Below are positions 27,925-38,085 of a stretch of 64,000 nt of DNA, piece by piece; positions within the stretch are counted from its first letter, which is position 1, and each line of letters starts with the position of its first letter. Source of the stretch: Desulfuromonas versatilis (lineage in GTDB: Bacteria; Desulfobacterota; Desulfuromonadia; Desulfuromonadales; NIT-T3). The stretch spans positions 1,978,001 through 2,042,000 of the forward strand of contig NZ_AP024355.1 of the NCBI RefSeq assembly GCF_019704135.1. The letters are read 5' to 3'. The translations under genes were made by a program, and so were the position numbers. The notes beneath the pieces are model-generated. The model worked only from the letters and a program-made list of their open reading frames with translations. It ran no database searches and was not told where the DNA came from.

Positions 27925-30111
27925 ATGCCTGTATTCGCGGCAGAACTCGTTGAATTTTTAGAAAAACGAGCCCGGCAGCCGCTCACCGCCCGCGAGATTC
28001 TGGGGGAGCTCGATCTGTCCCGGGGCGATCGCCAGGAGGCGGTGCGCCTGATCGAAGAGCTGGCACGCGAAGGGACCCTGGTCCGGCTCAAGGGGAACCG
28101 CTACGCATTGCCGCGGAGGGTCAATCTGGCCATCGGCACGGTTTCGATTCACCGGGACGGTTACGGCTTCGTCGCCCCGGGTGATGGCCGGCCCGACGTC
28201 TTCATCCCCGCCCGTTTCCTGCGTGAGGCGATGCACGGGGACCGGGTTGCGGTGCGCATCGAGCACGCCGGCCGCTTCGGCAAACCCGAAGGACGGGTGA
28301 TCCGGGTCCTGGAGCGGGTTCACCAGACCCTGGTGGGGCGGTTCGAGGCCGGCCGCGGCTTTGGCTACGTGGTCCCCGCCGACCCCCGCCTCTCCCACGA
28401 CATCCTCATTCCCAAGGGGGCTGCCGGTACGGCCCGCCCCGGTCAGATCGTCGTCGCCCGCATCGACACCTACCCGGAACGCAACCGCATGCCCGAAGGG
28501 GTCATCGTCGAGGTACTCGGCGAGCCCGACGACCCCGAGGTGGAAATCCTCGCCATCGTGCACAAGCACGGTCTGCCCAACCGCTTTCCTGCCGAGGTCC
28601 TCGAGGCCGCCGCCCAGGTACCCGACCGGGTTCGCCCCGAGGATCTGGCGGGCCGGGAGGACCTGCGCGAGCTGCCGACGGTGACCATCGACGGCGAGAC
28701 CGCCAAGGACTTCGACGATGCCGTAGCTGTGCGCAGGGAAAAGGGCCAGGCTATCCGGCTCTGGGTCTCGATCGCCGATGTCGGCCACTATGTGAGCGAG
28801 GGGAGTCCGGTGGACCGCGAGGCCTATGAGCGGGGAACCAGCGTTTATTTCCCGGGCCGCTGCATCCCGATGCTTCCGGAAAATCTCAGTAACGGCATCT
28901 GTTCGCTCAACCCCGAGGTCGAGCGGTTGGCCATGACCGCCGAGATGGTCTTCGACGCGCAGGGGAACCGCATCTCCAGCCGTTTCTATCCCTCGGTGAT
29001 CCGCAGCCGGGCCCGGCTGACCTACACCGAGGTGGCCTCGGTGCTGGTCGAGCGTGACCCCGCAGCCATCAGCCGGCTGGGGGGGGAGCTGCCGGTGCAG
29101 CTGGAAACCATGGAGCTGCTGGCCCGGCGACTGATGGCAATGCGCCGGCGGCGGGGAAGCCTCGATTTCGATCTGCCCGAGGCCGAGATCGTTCTCGATC
29201 TTCGCGGTAGGCCTGAGAACATCGTGCGGGCCGAACGCACCATCGCCCATCGGGTCATCGAGGAATTCATGCTGGCCGCCAACGAGGCGGTGGCCTCCTT
29301 CCTGGTTGATAAGGGAGCTCCCCTGCTGTTTCGCGTCCACGAACCTCCGGATCTGGAAAAACTTCAGGCCTTTCAGGAATTCGTCGGCCATTTCAACTAC
29401 GGCTTCAATCTCTCCGGCAGCCGCGTCGACCCAGCCGAACTGCAGGTGCTGCTCGCCGAGGTGGAGGGCAGGCCCGAGGAGCGCATGATCAACCAGGTGC
29501 TGCTGCGCAGCATGAAGCAGGCCTGCTATTCGCCGGACAACAGCGGCCATTTCGGACTGGCTGCAGACCCTTATTGCCACTTTACCTCGCCCATCCGGCG
29601 CTATCCCGACCTGGTGGTGCACCGGGTGCTGCGCCAGGTGCTGACCCGGGGACAGCTGCCGCCGGGGCAGAAGTCGCATCTGGAACGTGAGCTTCCCGGA
29701 CAGGGGGAGCAGACCAGTCACCGCGAGCGACGGGCCATGGAGGCGGAGCGGGAAATCGTCGAGCTAAAAAAGTGCCAGTTCATGGCCGGCCGGGTCGGGG
29801 AGCAGTTCGATGGTATAGTCTCCGGGGTTCAGCCCTTCGGGGTGTTTGTCGAGCTCAAGGAATATTTCGTGGAGGGACTGGTCCACATCTCCTCCCTGAC
29901 GGATGACTTTTATCACTTTGAGGAAGATCTGCAGCGCCTGATCGGAGAAAACAGGCGGCGCGAGCTGCAGGTTGGCAGCGGGGTTCGGGTGTCCGTCAAA
30001 AATGTGAACCTGGAGCGCCGGGAAATTGACTTCGTTCTCGCCGACCTGCCGGAAGAGGGCAGACGGCGGCCGTCTCCGCGGCGCAAAACCGGCAGAAGGC
30101 GGCGGGCCTGA
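27925..30111 (+). CDS. rnr: Ribonuclease R
   Basis: 728 aa. An N-terminal winged-helix region (ELVEFLEKRARQPLTAREIL) is followed by two cold-shock domains (GTVSIHRDGYGFVAPGDGRP; GRFEAGRGFGYVVPADPRLS). The RNB exonuclease domain contains TIDGETAKDFDDAVAV with the metal-binding Asp cluster. An S1 domain (FDGIVSGVQPFGVFVELKEY) and a basic tail (RRRPSPRRKTGRRRRA) follow. RNase R degrades structured RNA 3' to 5' and takes part in rRNA and tmRNA quality control. The ATG at 27925 is the first consistent with the family, though its ribosome-binding site is weak. ribF follows after 5 bp. Confidence 0.93.
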   Translation: MPVFAAELVEFLEKRARQPLTAREILGELDLSRGDRQEAVRLIEELAREGTLVRLKGNRYALPRRVNLAIGTVSIHRDGYGFVAPGDGRPDVFIPARFLREAMHGDRVAVRIEHAGRFGKPEGRVIRVLERVHQTLVGRFEAGRGFGYVVPADPRLSHDILIPKGAAGTARPGQIVVARIDTYPERNRMPEGVIVEVLGEPDDPEVEILAIVHKHGLPNRFPAEVLEAAAQVPDRVRPEDLAGREDLRELPTVTIDGETAKDFDDAVAVRREKGQAIRLWVSIADVGHYVSEGSPVDREAYERGTSVYFPGRCIPMLPENLSNGICSLNPEVERLAMTAEMVFDAQGNRISSRFYPSVIRSRARLTYTEVASVLVERDPAAISRLGGELPVQLETMELLARRLMAMRRRRGSLDFDLPEAEIVLDLRGRPENIVRAERTIAHRVIEEFMLAANEAVASFLVDKGAPLLFRVHEPPDLEKLQAFQEFVGHFNYGFNLSGSRVDPAELQVLLAEVEGRPEERMINQVLLRSMKQACYSPDNSGHFGLAADPYCHFTSPIRRYPDLVVHRVLRQVLTRGQLPPGQKSHLERELPGQGEQTSHRERRAMEAEREIVELKKCQFMAGRVGEQFDGIVSGVQPFGVFVELKEYFVEGLVHISSLTDDFYHFEEDLQRLIGENRRRELQVGSGVRVSVKNVNLERREIDFVLADLPEEGRRRPSPRRKTGRRRRA

Positions 30112-30116
30112 GACCT

Positions 30117-31124
30117 ATGCGAATCATCCGCAACCTCGATGAGATTACCTCCCCGTTTCTCGGGGCCGTGGTCACCCTGGGCAATTTCGACGGTGTTCAC
30201 CTGGGGCACCGGGAAATTTTCCGGCGTGTGGTCCAGAAGGCCAGGGAGATCGGCGGAACGTCCATCGTTTATACCTTCGACCCCCATCCGCTCAAGGTGG
30301 TTGCGCCTCCGCGTGCGCCCCGGCTGATAAACACCAGCGCCGAGAAAGAGCGGCTCATCGAGGCGTCCTGCTTTGATGTGATGATCGCCGCCCCCTTCAA
30401 CCTGGAGATCGCCGCCCAACCGGCTGCCAGTTTCGTCGAGGAGATTCTGGTTGCCAAGATCGGGGTGCGCTATCTGGTGGTGGGATATGATTATGCTTTT
30501 GGCCGAGGCCGGGAGGGCGATGCCGCTTACCTGGCGAGGCGCGGCCAGGAACTCGGGTTTGGCGTCGAGATTCTGAAGCCGGTTTCTCACGAAGGGGAGG
30601 TGTACAGCTCCACCCGGGTGCGCCAGTTGATCGAGGCGGGGGACGTCACCGGGGTGGTGGGGTATCTCGGCCGGCATTTCACCATGGAGGGGACAGTGGT
30701 GCATGGTGCCCGGCGTGGCACCACCCTCGGGTTTCCCACCGCCAACCTCGCCACCGACAAAGAGTTGCTGCCCAAGCCCGGGGTTTACGCGGTAAAGGTC
30801 AAGCTAGCCAGCGAAATTCACGATGGGGTGGTGAACATCGGCTTCAATCCCACCTTCCAGGGCGGGAAAATGACCGTTGAGGTCTATATCTTCAACTTCC
30901 GGCGGGAAATCTACGGGGAGAACCTGCGCCTCTATTTCGTCGACCGGTTGCGGGACGAAAAACGTTTCGGCTCCCCGCAGGAGTTGGTCGCTGCCATCGA
31001 TGCGGACATCCGCAAGGCACAACTGGTGCTGGCCGCGACCCGCGTCATCGAGTACCGCGAATATCTCGATTGCGGCTATCTGCACGACCGGCCGGGCTGT
31101 CCCGCCAAGGATCACGAAGCATGA
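30117..31124 (+). CDS. ribF: Bifunctional riboflavin kinase / FAD synthetase
   Basis: 335 aa. The N-terminal FAD synthetase (nucleotidyltransferase) domain has LGNFDGVHLGHREIF, the HxGH-type motif, and VGYDYAFGRGREGD. The C-terminal riboflavin kinase domain has GARRGTTLGFPTANL and PGVYAVKV with NIGFNPTF. The enzyme makes FMN and then FAD in the cytoplasm. It starts 5 bp after rnr and its stop overlaps aroE (ATGA), so rnr-ribF-aroE is an operon by spacing. Length is normal and both domains are intact. Confidence 0.95.
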   Translation: MRIIRNLDEITSPFLGAVVTLGNFDGVHLGHREIFRRVVQKAREIGGTSIVYTFDPHPLKVVAPPRAPRLINTSAEKERLIEASCFDVMIAAPFNLEIAAQPAASFVEEILVAKIGVRYLVVGYDYAFGRGREGDAAYLARRGQELGFGVEILKPVSHEGEVYSSTRVRQLIEAGDVTGVVGYLGRHFTMEGTVVHGARRGTTLGFPTANLATDKELLPKPGVYAVKVKLASEIHDGVVNIGFNPTFQGGKMTVEVYIFNFRREIYGENLRLYFVDRLRDEKRFGSPQELVAAIDADIRKAQLVLAATRVIEYREYLDCGYLHDRPGCPAKDHEA

Positions 31125-31993
31125 ACCTGCGAGGTACTACCCGGGTGCTGGGAATTTTCGGTGACCCGATCGCTCATTCCCTGTCGCCGGCGATGCAGAA
31201 TGCGGCCTTTGGCAAGGCAGGGATCGACGCTGTTTACGTCCCTTTTCACGTGCTCCCAGGGGGGCTTGCCGATGCCGTGGCAGGACTTCGCGCCCTGAAC
31301 ATCCTGGGGGTGAACGTTACCGTGCCGCACAAGGAGGCGGTGCTGCCCCTGCTGGATGAAATCGATCCCGAGGCGCGCCTGATCGGTGCGGTCAACACCA
31401 TCGTCAACCGCGAAGGGCGATTGTGCGGATACAACACCGACGGCCTCGGCTTCCTGCGCTCCCTGGCTGAGGATCTGCAATTCCAACCGGCGGGGAAAAG
31501 GGTGTTGTTATTGGGGGCGGGCGGTGCCTGTCGGGCCGCCGTGGTCGCGCTGGCGCGGGCGGGTGCCGCGGCGCTGAGCATCGCCAATCGCACCCCGGAA
31601 AGGGGAGAAAAGCTCGTCCGGGAATTCTCAGATCATTTTAACGGCACAAGGTTTGCAGCCTGCGGATTGGAGCCCGCGGTTCTGGACCGGATGGCCGCAG
31701 ATGCGGACCTGGTGGTCAATACCGCGGTCGTCGGACTCAAAGGCGATTCTTTTGCCTACTTCCCCTGGACGGCGCTGCCGCCGGCTGCCTGCCTCTACGA
31801 CATGGTCTACGGGCCAGGGGGAACGGCTCTGGTAAGCGAAGGGCGCCGGCGGGGGATGCGCTGCGCCGACGGCCTCGGAATGCTCGCCGGCCAGGGCGAG
31901 GAGGCCTTTCGCCTCTGGACCGGCTCGCTGCCGCCTTCTGGCGTGATGAAGAACCGGCTTTTGGCCGAAATGAAACCTCTTCCGGAACCCTAG
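31121..31993 (+). CDS. aroE: Shikimate dehydrogenase (NADP+)
   Basis: 290 aa starting at the ATG that overlaps the ribF stop. Family motifs in order: GDPIAHSLSPAMQNAAF, GVNVTVPHKEAVLPLLDE (with the catalytic Lys), IGAVNTIVN, the dinucleotide-binding loop VLLLGAGGACRAAV, the NADP-specificity segment ANRTPERGEKL, and the terminal ADGLGMLAGQGEEAFRLW. It reduces 3-dehydroshikimate in aromatic amino-acid synthesis. Two more genes of the pathway, aroK and aroB, lie at the other end of the pilus locus. A weak hairpin and a candidate promoter for pilB begin at its stop codon. Confidence 0.95.
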   Translation: MNLRGTTRVLGIFGDPIAHSLSPAMQNAAFGKAGIDAVYVPFHVLPGGLADAVAGLRALNILGVNVTVPHKEAVLPLLDEIDPEARLIGAVNTIVNREGRLCGYNTDGLGFLRSLAEDLQFQPAGKRVLLLGAGGACRAAVVALARAGAAALSIANRTPERGEKLVREFSDHFNGTRFAACGLEPAVLDRMAADADLVVNTAVVGLKGDSFAYFPWTALPPAACLYDMVYGPGGTALVSEGRRRGMRCADGLGMLAGQGEEAFRLWTGSLPPSGVMKNRLLAEMKPLPEP

Positions 31994-31994
31994 C

Positions 31995-32021
31995 TTGACA
32001 GGGTTAGAGCTTTTTTATAGC
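31995..32021 (+). promoter_or_regulatory. Candidate sigma-70 promoter upstream of pilB
   Basis: TTGACA (31995-32000) and TATAGC (32016-32021) with a short 15-bp spacer, 39 bp before pilB. An overlapping inverted repeat AACCCT/AGGGTT (31986-31991 with 32000-32005), followed by six T at 32011, might instead be a weak terminator of aroE. No sigma-54 element fits here. Confidence 0.4.
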
Positions 32022-32059
32022 ATGGCCGCCAATTTCGCCCCGAGGAGATTTTTCCATTC

Positions 32060-33760
<1,701 letters not shown>

Positions 33761-33768
33761 TTAAATCG

Positions 33769-33837
33769 GTTCGAGATTCGCCGTTCGATGGTCGAGGGTA
33801 TAAACAAACTTCGAACCTCGAACATCGAACGTCGAAC
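33769..33837. repeat. Inverted heptanucleotide repeat NTCGAAC between pilB and pilT
   Basis: The right arm (33810-33837) is TTCGAAC-CTCGAAC-ATCGAAC-GTCGAAC, four 7-bp units. The left arm (33769-33796) is an imperfect reverse complement in four units (GTTCGAG-ATTCGCC-GTTCGAT-GGTCGAG). The whole can fold into a long imperfect hairpin in the pilB-pilT transcript. Confidence 0.75.
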
Positions 33838-33860
33838 ATTTTCCGGAGGGAAATGACTCC

Positions 33861-34976
33861 ATGGTCAGTATGCACCAGCTTCTGAAGACGATGGTCGAGC
33901 AGGGGGCCTCGGACCTCCACATCTCCACGGGTACCCCGCCGCAGATCCGTATCGACGGGCACATGACGCCGCTGAAGATGCCGCCCCTGCAGCCCGCCGA
34001 GACCAAGCAGCTCTGCTACAGCATTCTCACCGATTCGCAAAAGCGCAAGTTCGAGGAGGAGAACGAGCTCGACCTCTCCTTCGGGGTCAAGGGGCTCTCG
34101 CGGTTCCGCGGCAATATTTTCATCCAGCGCGGCGCGGTGGCCGGGGTCTTTCGACTGATTCCCTACAAGATTCTGACCTTCGATGAACTGGGGCTCCCCC
34201 CGGTGGTCAAGACCATCGCCCAGAAGCCCCGCGGCCTGGTGCTGGTCACCGGTCCCACCGGCAGTGGCAAATCGACGACCCTGGCCTCGATCATTGACCA
34301 CATCAACACCGAGCGCCACGAGCATATCATCACCATCGAGGACCCCGTCGAATTCCTGCATCCGCACAAGAAATGCCTGGTCAACCAGCGCGAGGTCGGC
34401 GCCGACACCCAGTCATTCAAAAAGGCCCTCAAGTACATCCTGCGTCAGGACCCCGACGTGGTCCTTGTCGGCGAGCTGCGCGACATCGAAACCATCGAAG
34501 CGGCCCTGACCATTGCCGAAACTGGTCACCTCTGCTTCGCCACTTTGCATACCAATTCCTGCGTGCAGACCATCAACCGCATCGTCGACGTCTTTCCCAC
34601 GACCCAGCAGGCACAGGTGCGCACCCAGCTCTCCTTCGTCCTCGAGGGGGTCCTTTCGCAGACCCTGTTGCCCAAGGCGGGCGGCTCCGGGCGGGCGCTG
34701 GCGCTGGAGGTCATGGTGCCCAACATCGCCATCCGCGCCCTGATCCGGGACGACAAGATTCACCAGATCTATTCGCAGATGCAGATGGGCCAGGACAAGT
34801 ACGGGATGCAGACCATGAATCAGGCACTGTTCATGCTTTACCACAAAAAGCAGATCACCATGGAGGTGGCCCTGTCCCGCTCCTCCGAGCCTGATGAACT
34901 GAAGCAGATGATCGCCAACCCCGCCGCGGTGCTGCGCCGCCCGGTTCAGGGTGCCGCCGCCGGCGCTCGAGGATAA
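33861..34976 (+). CDS. pilT: Type IV pilus retraction ATPase PilT
   Basis: 371 aa. Motifs: GASDLHISTGTPPQIRIDG at the N-terminus, Walker A GPTGSGKSTTLAS near 131, Asp box TIEDPVEFLHPHKKC, Walker B VVLVGELRDIETIEA, His box TGHLCFATLHTNS, and the retraction motif AIRALIRDDK near 290 (AIRNLIRE in other PilT). No zinc Cys pairs, as expected for PilT. It depolymerises the pilus for twitching or DNA uptake. A second in-frame ATG three codons on could also start translation; GGAGGG lies 11 bp before the first. Heptamer arrays flank the gene on both sides. Confidence 0.97.
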   Translation: MVSMHQLLKTMVEQGASDLHISTGTPPQIRIDGHMTPLKMPPLQPAETKQLCYSILTDSQKRKFEEENELDLSFGVKGLSRFRGNIFIQRGAVAGVFRLIPYKILTFDELGLPPVVKTIAQKPRGLVLVTGPTGSGKSTTLASIIDHINTERHEHIITIEDPVEFLHPHKKCLVNQREVGADTQSFKKALKYILRQDPDVVLVGELRDIETIEAALTIAETGHLCFATLHTNSCVQTINRIVDVFPTTQQAQVRTQLSFVLEGVLSQTLLPKAGGSGRALALEVMVPNIAIRALIRDDKIHQIYSQMQMGQDKYGMQTMNQALFMLYHKKQITMEVALSRSSEPDELKQMIANPAAVLRRPVQGAAAGARG

Positions 34977-34984
34977 GATAGACC

Positions 34985-35011
34985 GTGACTGGTGACTGGT
35001 GACTGGTGACC
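34985..35011. repeat. Tandem heptamer GTGACTG, 3.9 copies
   Basis: GTGACTG three times then GTGACC, immediately after pilT. The last copy supplies an in-frame GTG (35006) from which a frame stays open through the next array into pilC. Confidence 0.8.
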
Positions 35012-35032
35012 AAAAGGTGTTGCCAAGCCACG

Positions 35033-35137
35033 ATCACGAATCACGAATCACGAATCACGAATCACGAATCACGAATCACGAATCACGAATCACGAATCAC
35101 GAATCACGAATCACGAATCACGAATCACGAATTACGG
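35033..35137. repeat. Tandem heptamer ATCACGA, 14 perfect copies plus one degenerate
   Basis: Fourteen exact ATCACGA units (35033-35130) and a decayed ATTACGG, ending 22 bp before the canonical pilC start. Exact units without spacers exclude a CRISPR array. Perfect identity suggests recent expansion and a capacity for slippage. Confidence 0.95.
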
Positions 35138-35159
35138 CTTTCCAAAGATGAGGTAACAG

Positions 35160-36376
35160 ATGCCCAAGTTTGCCTGGGAAGGGAAAACCCGCACCGACAG
35201 GTTCAGAAAGGCGAAATGGAGGCCCCCAACGAGGCGGCCGTCACGGCGCAGTTGCGCCGCCAGGGCATCATGCCTTCGAAGCTCAAGGAGCGGGGCAAGG
35301 GGCTGGACGTCGAACTGAAGATCCCCGGCATGGAGCCCAAGGTCACCACTAAGGACCTGGTGGTCTTCACCCGCCAGTTCGCCACCATGATCGATGCCGG
35401 CCTGCCCCTGGTGCAGTGCCTGGACATCCTCGGCAAGCAGCAGGACAACAAGACCTTCAAGAAGATGCTGATCCAGGTCAAGGAGGACGTGGAGTCGGGC
35501 TCCACCTTTGCCGACGCCCTGAAAAAACATCCCAAGGCCTTCGACGAGCTCTACGTCAACCTGGTCTCCGCAGGGGAGGTGGGGGGTATCCTCGACACCA
35601 TCCTCAACCGGCTCGCGGCCTACATCGAAAAAGCACTCAAGCTGAAAAAACAGGTCAAGAGCGCCATGACCTACCCGACGACTATTATTGGTATCGCCCT
35701 TGTTGTTGTCTCGGTCATTCTTGTCTTTGTTATTCCCGCTTTTGAAAAAATGTTTGCCGATTTCGGTGGGGCTCTGCCTGCCCCGACCCAAGTGGTCATC
35801 AACCTCAGCAATTTCATTCAGAAATATATCTTGGTCATCATCGGGGCTATTGTTGCCTTCATCTTCACTTTCAAAAAGATTTACGCTACGGAAAAGGGAC
35901 GCGCGCGCATCGACGACTGGGCATTGAAACTTCCCATTATGGGGATCCTGATCCGGAAAGTCGCCGTTGCCAAGTTCACCCGTACCCTGGGGACCATGAT
36001 CTCCAGCGGTGTGCCCATCCTTGACGGCCTTGAAATCGTCGCCAAGACCGCCGGAAACCGGACCGTCGAAAAAGCCATCTATAAAGTCAGGCAGAGTATC
36101 AGCGAAGGCAAAACCATCGCTGAGCCTCTTGAAAAATCAGGGGTCTTCCCACCCATGGTCTGCCAGATGATCGCGGTCGGTGAACAGTCGGGCGCCATCG
36201 ACACCATGCTCAACAAGATCGCTGACTTTTACGATGACGAGGTCGATGATGCAGTGGCCAACCTGACCGCCATGATGGAGCCGCTGCTCATGCTGTTCCT
36301 GGGAACCACCGTCGGTGGCCTGGTCATCGCCATGTACCTGCCGATATTCAAGCTCGCCGGGACGGTGGGTGGCTAA
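35160..36376 (+). CDS. pilC: Inner-membrane platform protein PilC, with apparent frameshift near codon 13
   Basis: The family N-terminus (MPKFAWEGKTRT) starts at the ATG at 35160 after GATGAGGT. After about 12 codons the PilC sequence continues in another frame (QVQKGEMEAPNEAAV from 35198), as if one base were missing at about 35196. From there the protein is complete to 36376: two GspF domains (FTRQFATMIDAGLPLVQCLD; FTRTLGTMISSGVPILDGLE) and membrane helices (TIIGIALVVVSVILVFVIPA; LLMLFLGTTVGGLVIAMYL). PilC is the platform on which PilB and PilT act. The defect may be a sequencing error, a real mutation, or bypassed by a start at 35216 or at GTG 35006 inside the repeats. Codon use and conservation elsewhere look normal. 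Confidence 0.85.
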
Positions 36377-36387
36377 GAATTCTTCCC

Positions 36388-38022
36388 ATGAAAAGTAACG
36401 CCGGCACCGCCCCCCGCATCATCCCATCAAGGCGGCAACTGAGCTGGTTTCTCTGCCTTCGGGTGCTTGTCATCACCCTTTTTCTGGGCGGGGCGATATT
36501 CTACCAGGTGCAAAGCACCGGATACCGCCCGGGCTCTGTCCTGTCCTACCACTATGGTCTGGTCGGGCTCTCCTATCTGCATGCCCTGCTTTCAGCTCTT
36601 GCACTTCCCCGGCTGAAAAGCGTCAGATGCTTCATTCAAAGCCAGCTAGTCTGGGATTTGGTGGTTGTTGCCGCTTTTATTTATCTCACCGGCGGAATCG
36701 ACAGTCCTTTTTCCTTCCTGTTCATATTTGTCATCCTCTGTTCGGGGGTTTTCTGTCGGCGCAAGGAGATCCTGTTTACCGCATCCGCCGCAGCCATCCT
36801 TTACGGAAGCTTGGTGGAACTTCAGTTTTTCGGATATCTCCCGCACCCTCCCTGGGCTAGTTTCAGGCCCTTCGTCAACGAAGGGGAGGTGTTTTATGCG
36901 GTATTTATCAACGTATCCGGCTTCTTTCTGACCGCACTGTTGAGCGGGGCTCTCGCCGAACGGTTTCAAAAGAGTGAGCAGGCCCTTGAAAAAGCCGAAA
37001 TCGACTATGTCGAACTTGAAAAGCTTAACCAGACTCTGATTGCCAACATCACCAGCGGTCTAATGATCATCAACGAGCAGGGCCGGATCCGGTCCTTCAA
37101 CGCTGCAGCGGCAAAAATTACAGGTTATTCCCTCCCCGAGGTGTACAATCGGCCGACTGCTGATATCTTTCCCCAGATCCATGTCCTGGATTCCAACGGG
37201 TTTATTGTTGTTGGTCGTGGAGAGGGATTTTTCCTGGACAAAGAGCGGCAGCTGCGGCCCCTGGGTTACAGTTCTTCCCTAGTCAAAGACCCCCAGGAAA
37301 AAACCCTGGGACTGCTCGTCTCATTCCAGGACCTGACCCACCTCAAGGAAATGGAAGAGGCTCTCAAACAAGCCGATAGGCTGGCCGCGGTAGGGCGGCT
37401 TGCGGCGGGCATGGCCCATGAGATCCGCAATCCTTTGGCCTCGATCAGCGGCTCGGTACAACTGCTCATGGAAGGCAGCAATGTCTCCAGGGACGACCTG
37501 CGGCTGATGCGGATCGTCGTCAAGGAGGCCGATCGTCTCAGCCGCCTGTTGACGGACTTTCTTGAATATGCCCGCCCGGTCCCCCCGAAATTTGAAATCA
37601 CGGACGTCTCGGCCCTGCTCGATGAACTTGCCGATATGGCCTCCAGCGATCCCCGGTTTGAAAAGGTGAAAATCGTCAGGGACTATCCTCCCGGGGAAAA
37701 AATCCGGCTGGACCGCCAGCAGATCTTCCAGGCTGTCTGGAATCTGGTCATCAACGCCGCCGAAGTCCTGGAAAGTGGCGGTACGCTGCGCCTTGGGGTA
37801 TTATCCAGGCGAGGCGAGATTTTCGTCCAGGATTCCGGCCAGGGCATCCCCGAAAATATTCGCGACAAGATCTTTGAGCCCTTTTTCACCACCAAGAACA
37901 ACGGAACAGGTCTGGGATTGGCCACCACCCACGCAATTGTCGAGGCCCACGGCGGGAAAATCGAGGTATCCTCGGTCCCCGGCGGGGGAACCCGGCTTAC
38001 CATCAAGCTTCAAGCCCGATAA
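36388..38022 (+). CDS. pilS: Sensor histidine kinase PilS
   Basis: 544 aa. The N-terminal part holds about six membrane helices (LCLRVLVITLFLGGAIFYQV and following), then a PAS domain (LIANITSGLMIINEQGRIRS) and a HisKA domain with the phospho-accepting His near 343 in GMAHEIRNPLASISG. The HATPase has NLVINAAEVL, FEPFFTTKNNGTGLGLA and HGGKIEVSS. In other species PilS senses the PilA level in the membrane and phosphorylates PilR. It starts 11 bp after pilC and pilR follows 63 bp after its stop. All catalytic boxes are intact. Confidence 0.95.
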   Translation: MKSNAGTAPRIIPSRRQLSWFLCLRVLVITLFLGGAIFYQVQSTGYRPGSVLSYHYGLVGLSYLHALLSALALPRLKSVRCFIQSQLVWDLVVVAAFIYLTGGIDSPFSFLFIFVILCSGVFCRRKEILFTASAAAILYGSLVELQFFGYLPHPPWASFRPFVNEGEVFYAVFINVSGFFLTALLSGALAERFQKSEQALEKAEIDYVELEKLNQTLIANITSGLMIINEQGRIRSFNAAAAKITGYSLPEVYNRPTADIFPQIHVLDSNGFIVVGRGEGFFLDKERQLRPLGYSSSLVKDPQEKTLGLLVSFQDLTHLKEMEEALKQADRLAAVGRLAAGMAHEIRNPLASISGSVQLLMEGSNVSRDDLRLMRIVVKEADRLSRLLTDFLEYARPVPPKFEITDVSALLDELADMASSDPRFEKVKIVRDYPPGEKIRLDRQQIFQAVWNLVINAAEVLESGGTLRLGVLSRRGEIFVQDSGQGIPENIRDKIFEPFFTTKNNGTGLGLATTHAIVEAHGGKIEVSSVPGGGTRLTIKLQAR

Positions 38023-38085
38023 AAACTCTCCGCTGTTCTCGCAAAAAACGACGGGGGCATTGATGCACCCAAGGGAAAGAAAAAA

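Noticed and set aside
32020-32045. Sigma-54 element TGGCCGCCAATTTCGC before pilB
   Set aside because: The spacing between GG and GC is 13 rather than 12 and the -12 part does not match.
35033-35137. Possible CRISPR array
   Set aside because: The units are 7 bp, contiguous and without spacers; it is a tandem array, and no cas gene is present.
35006-35159. Peptide with repeated NHESRIT as a real N-terminal extension of PilC
   Set aside because: It is only the translation of the heptamer array (3 x 7 bp = 7 codons) and has no ribosome-binding site. I keep it as part of the frameshift question, not as a protein feature.
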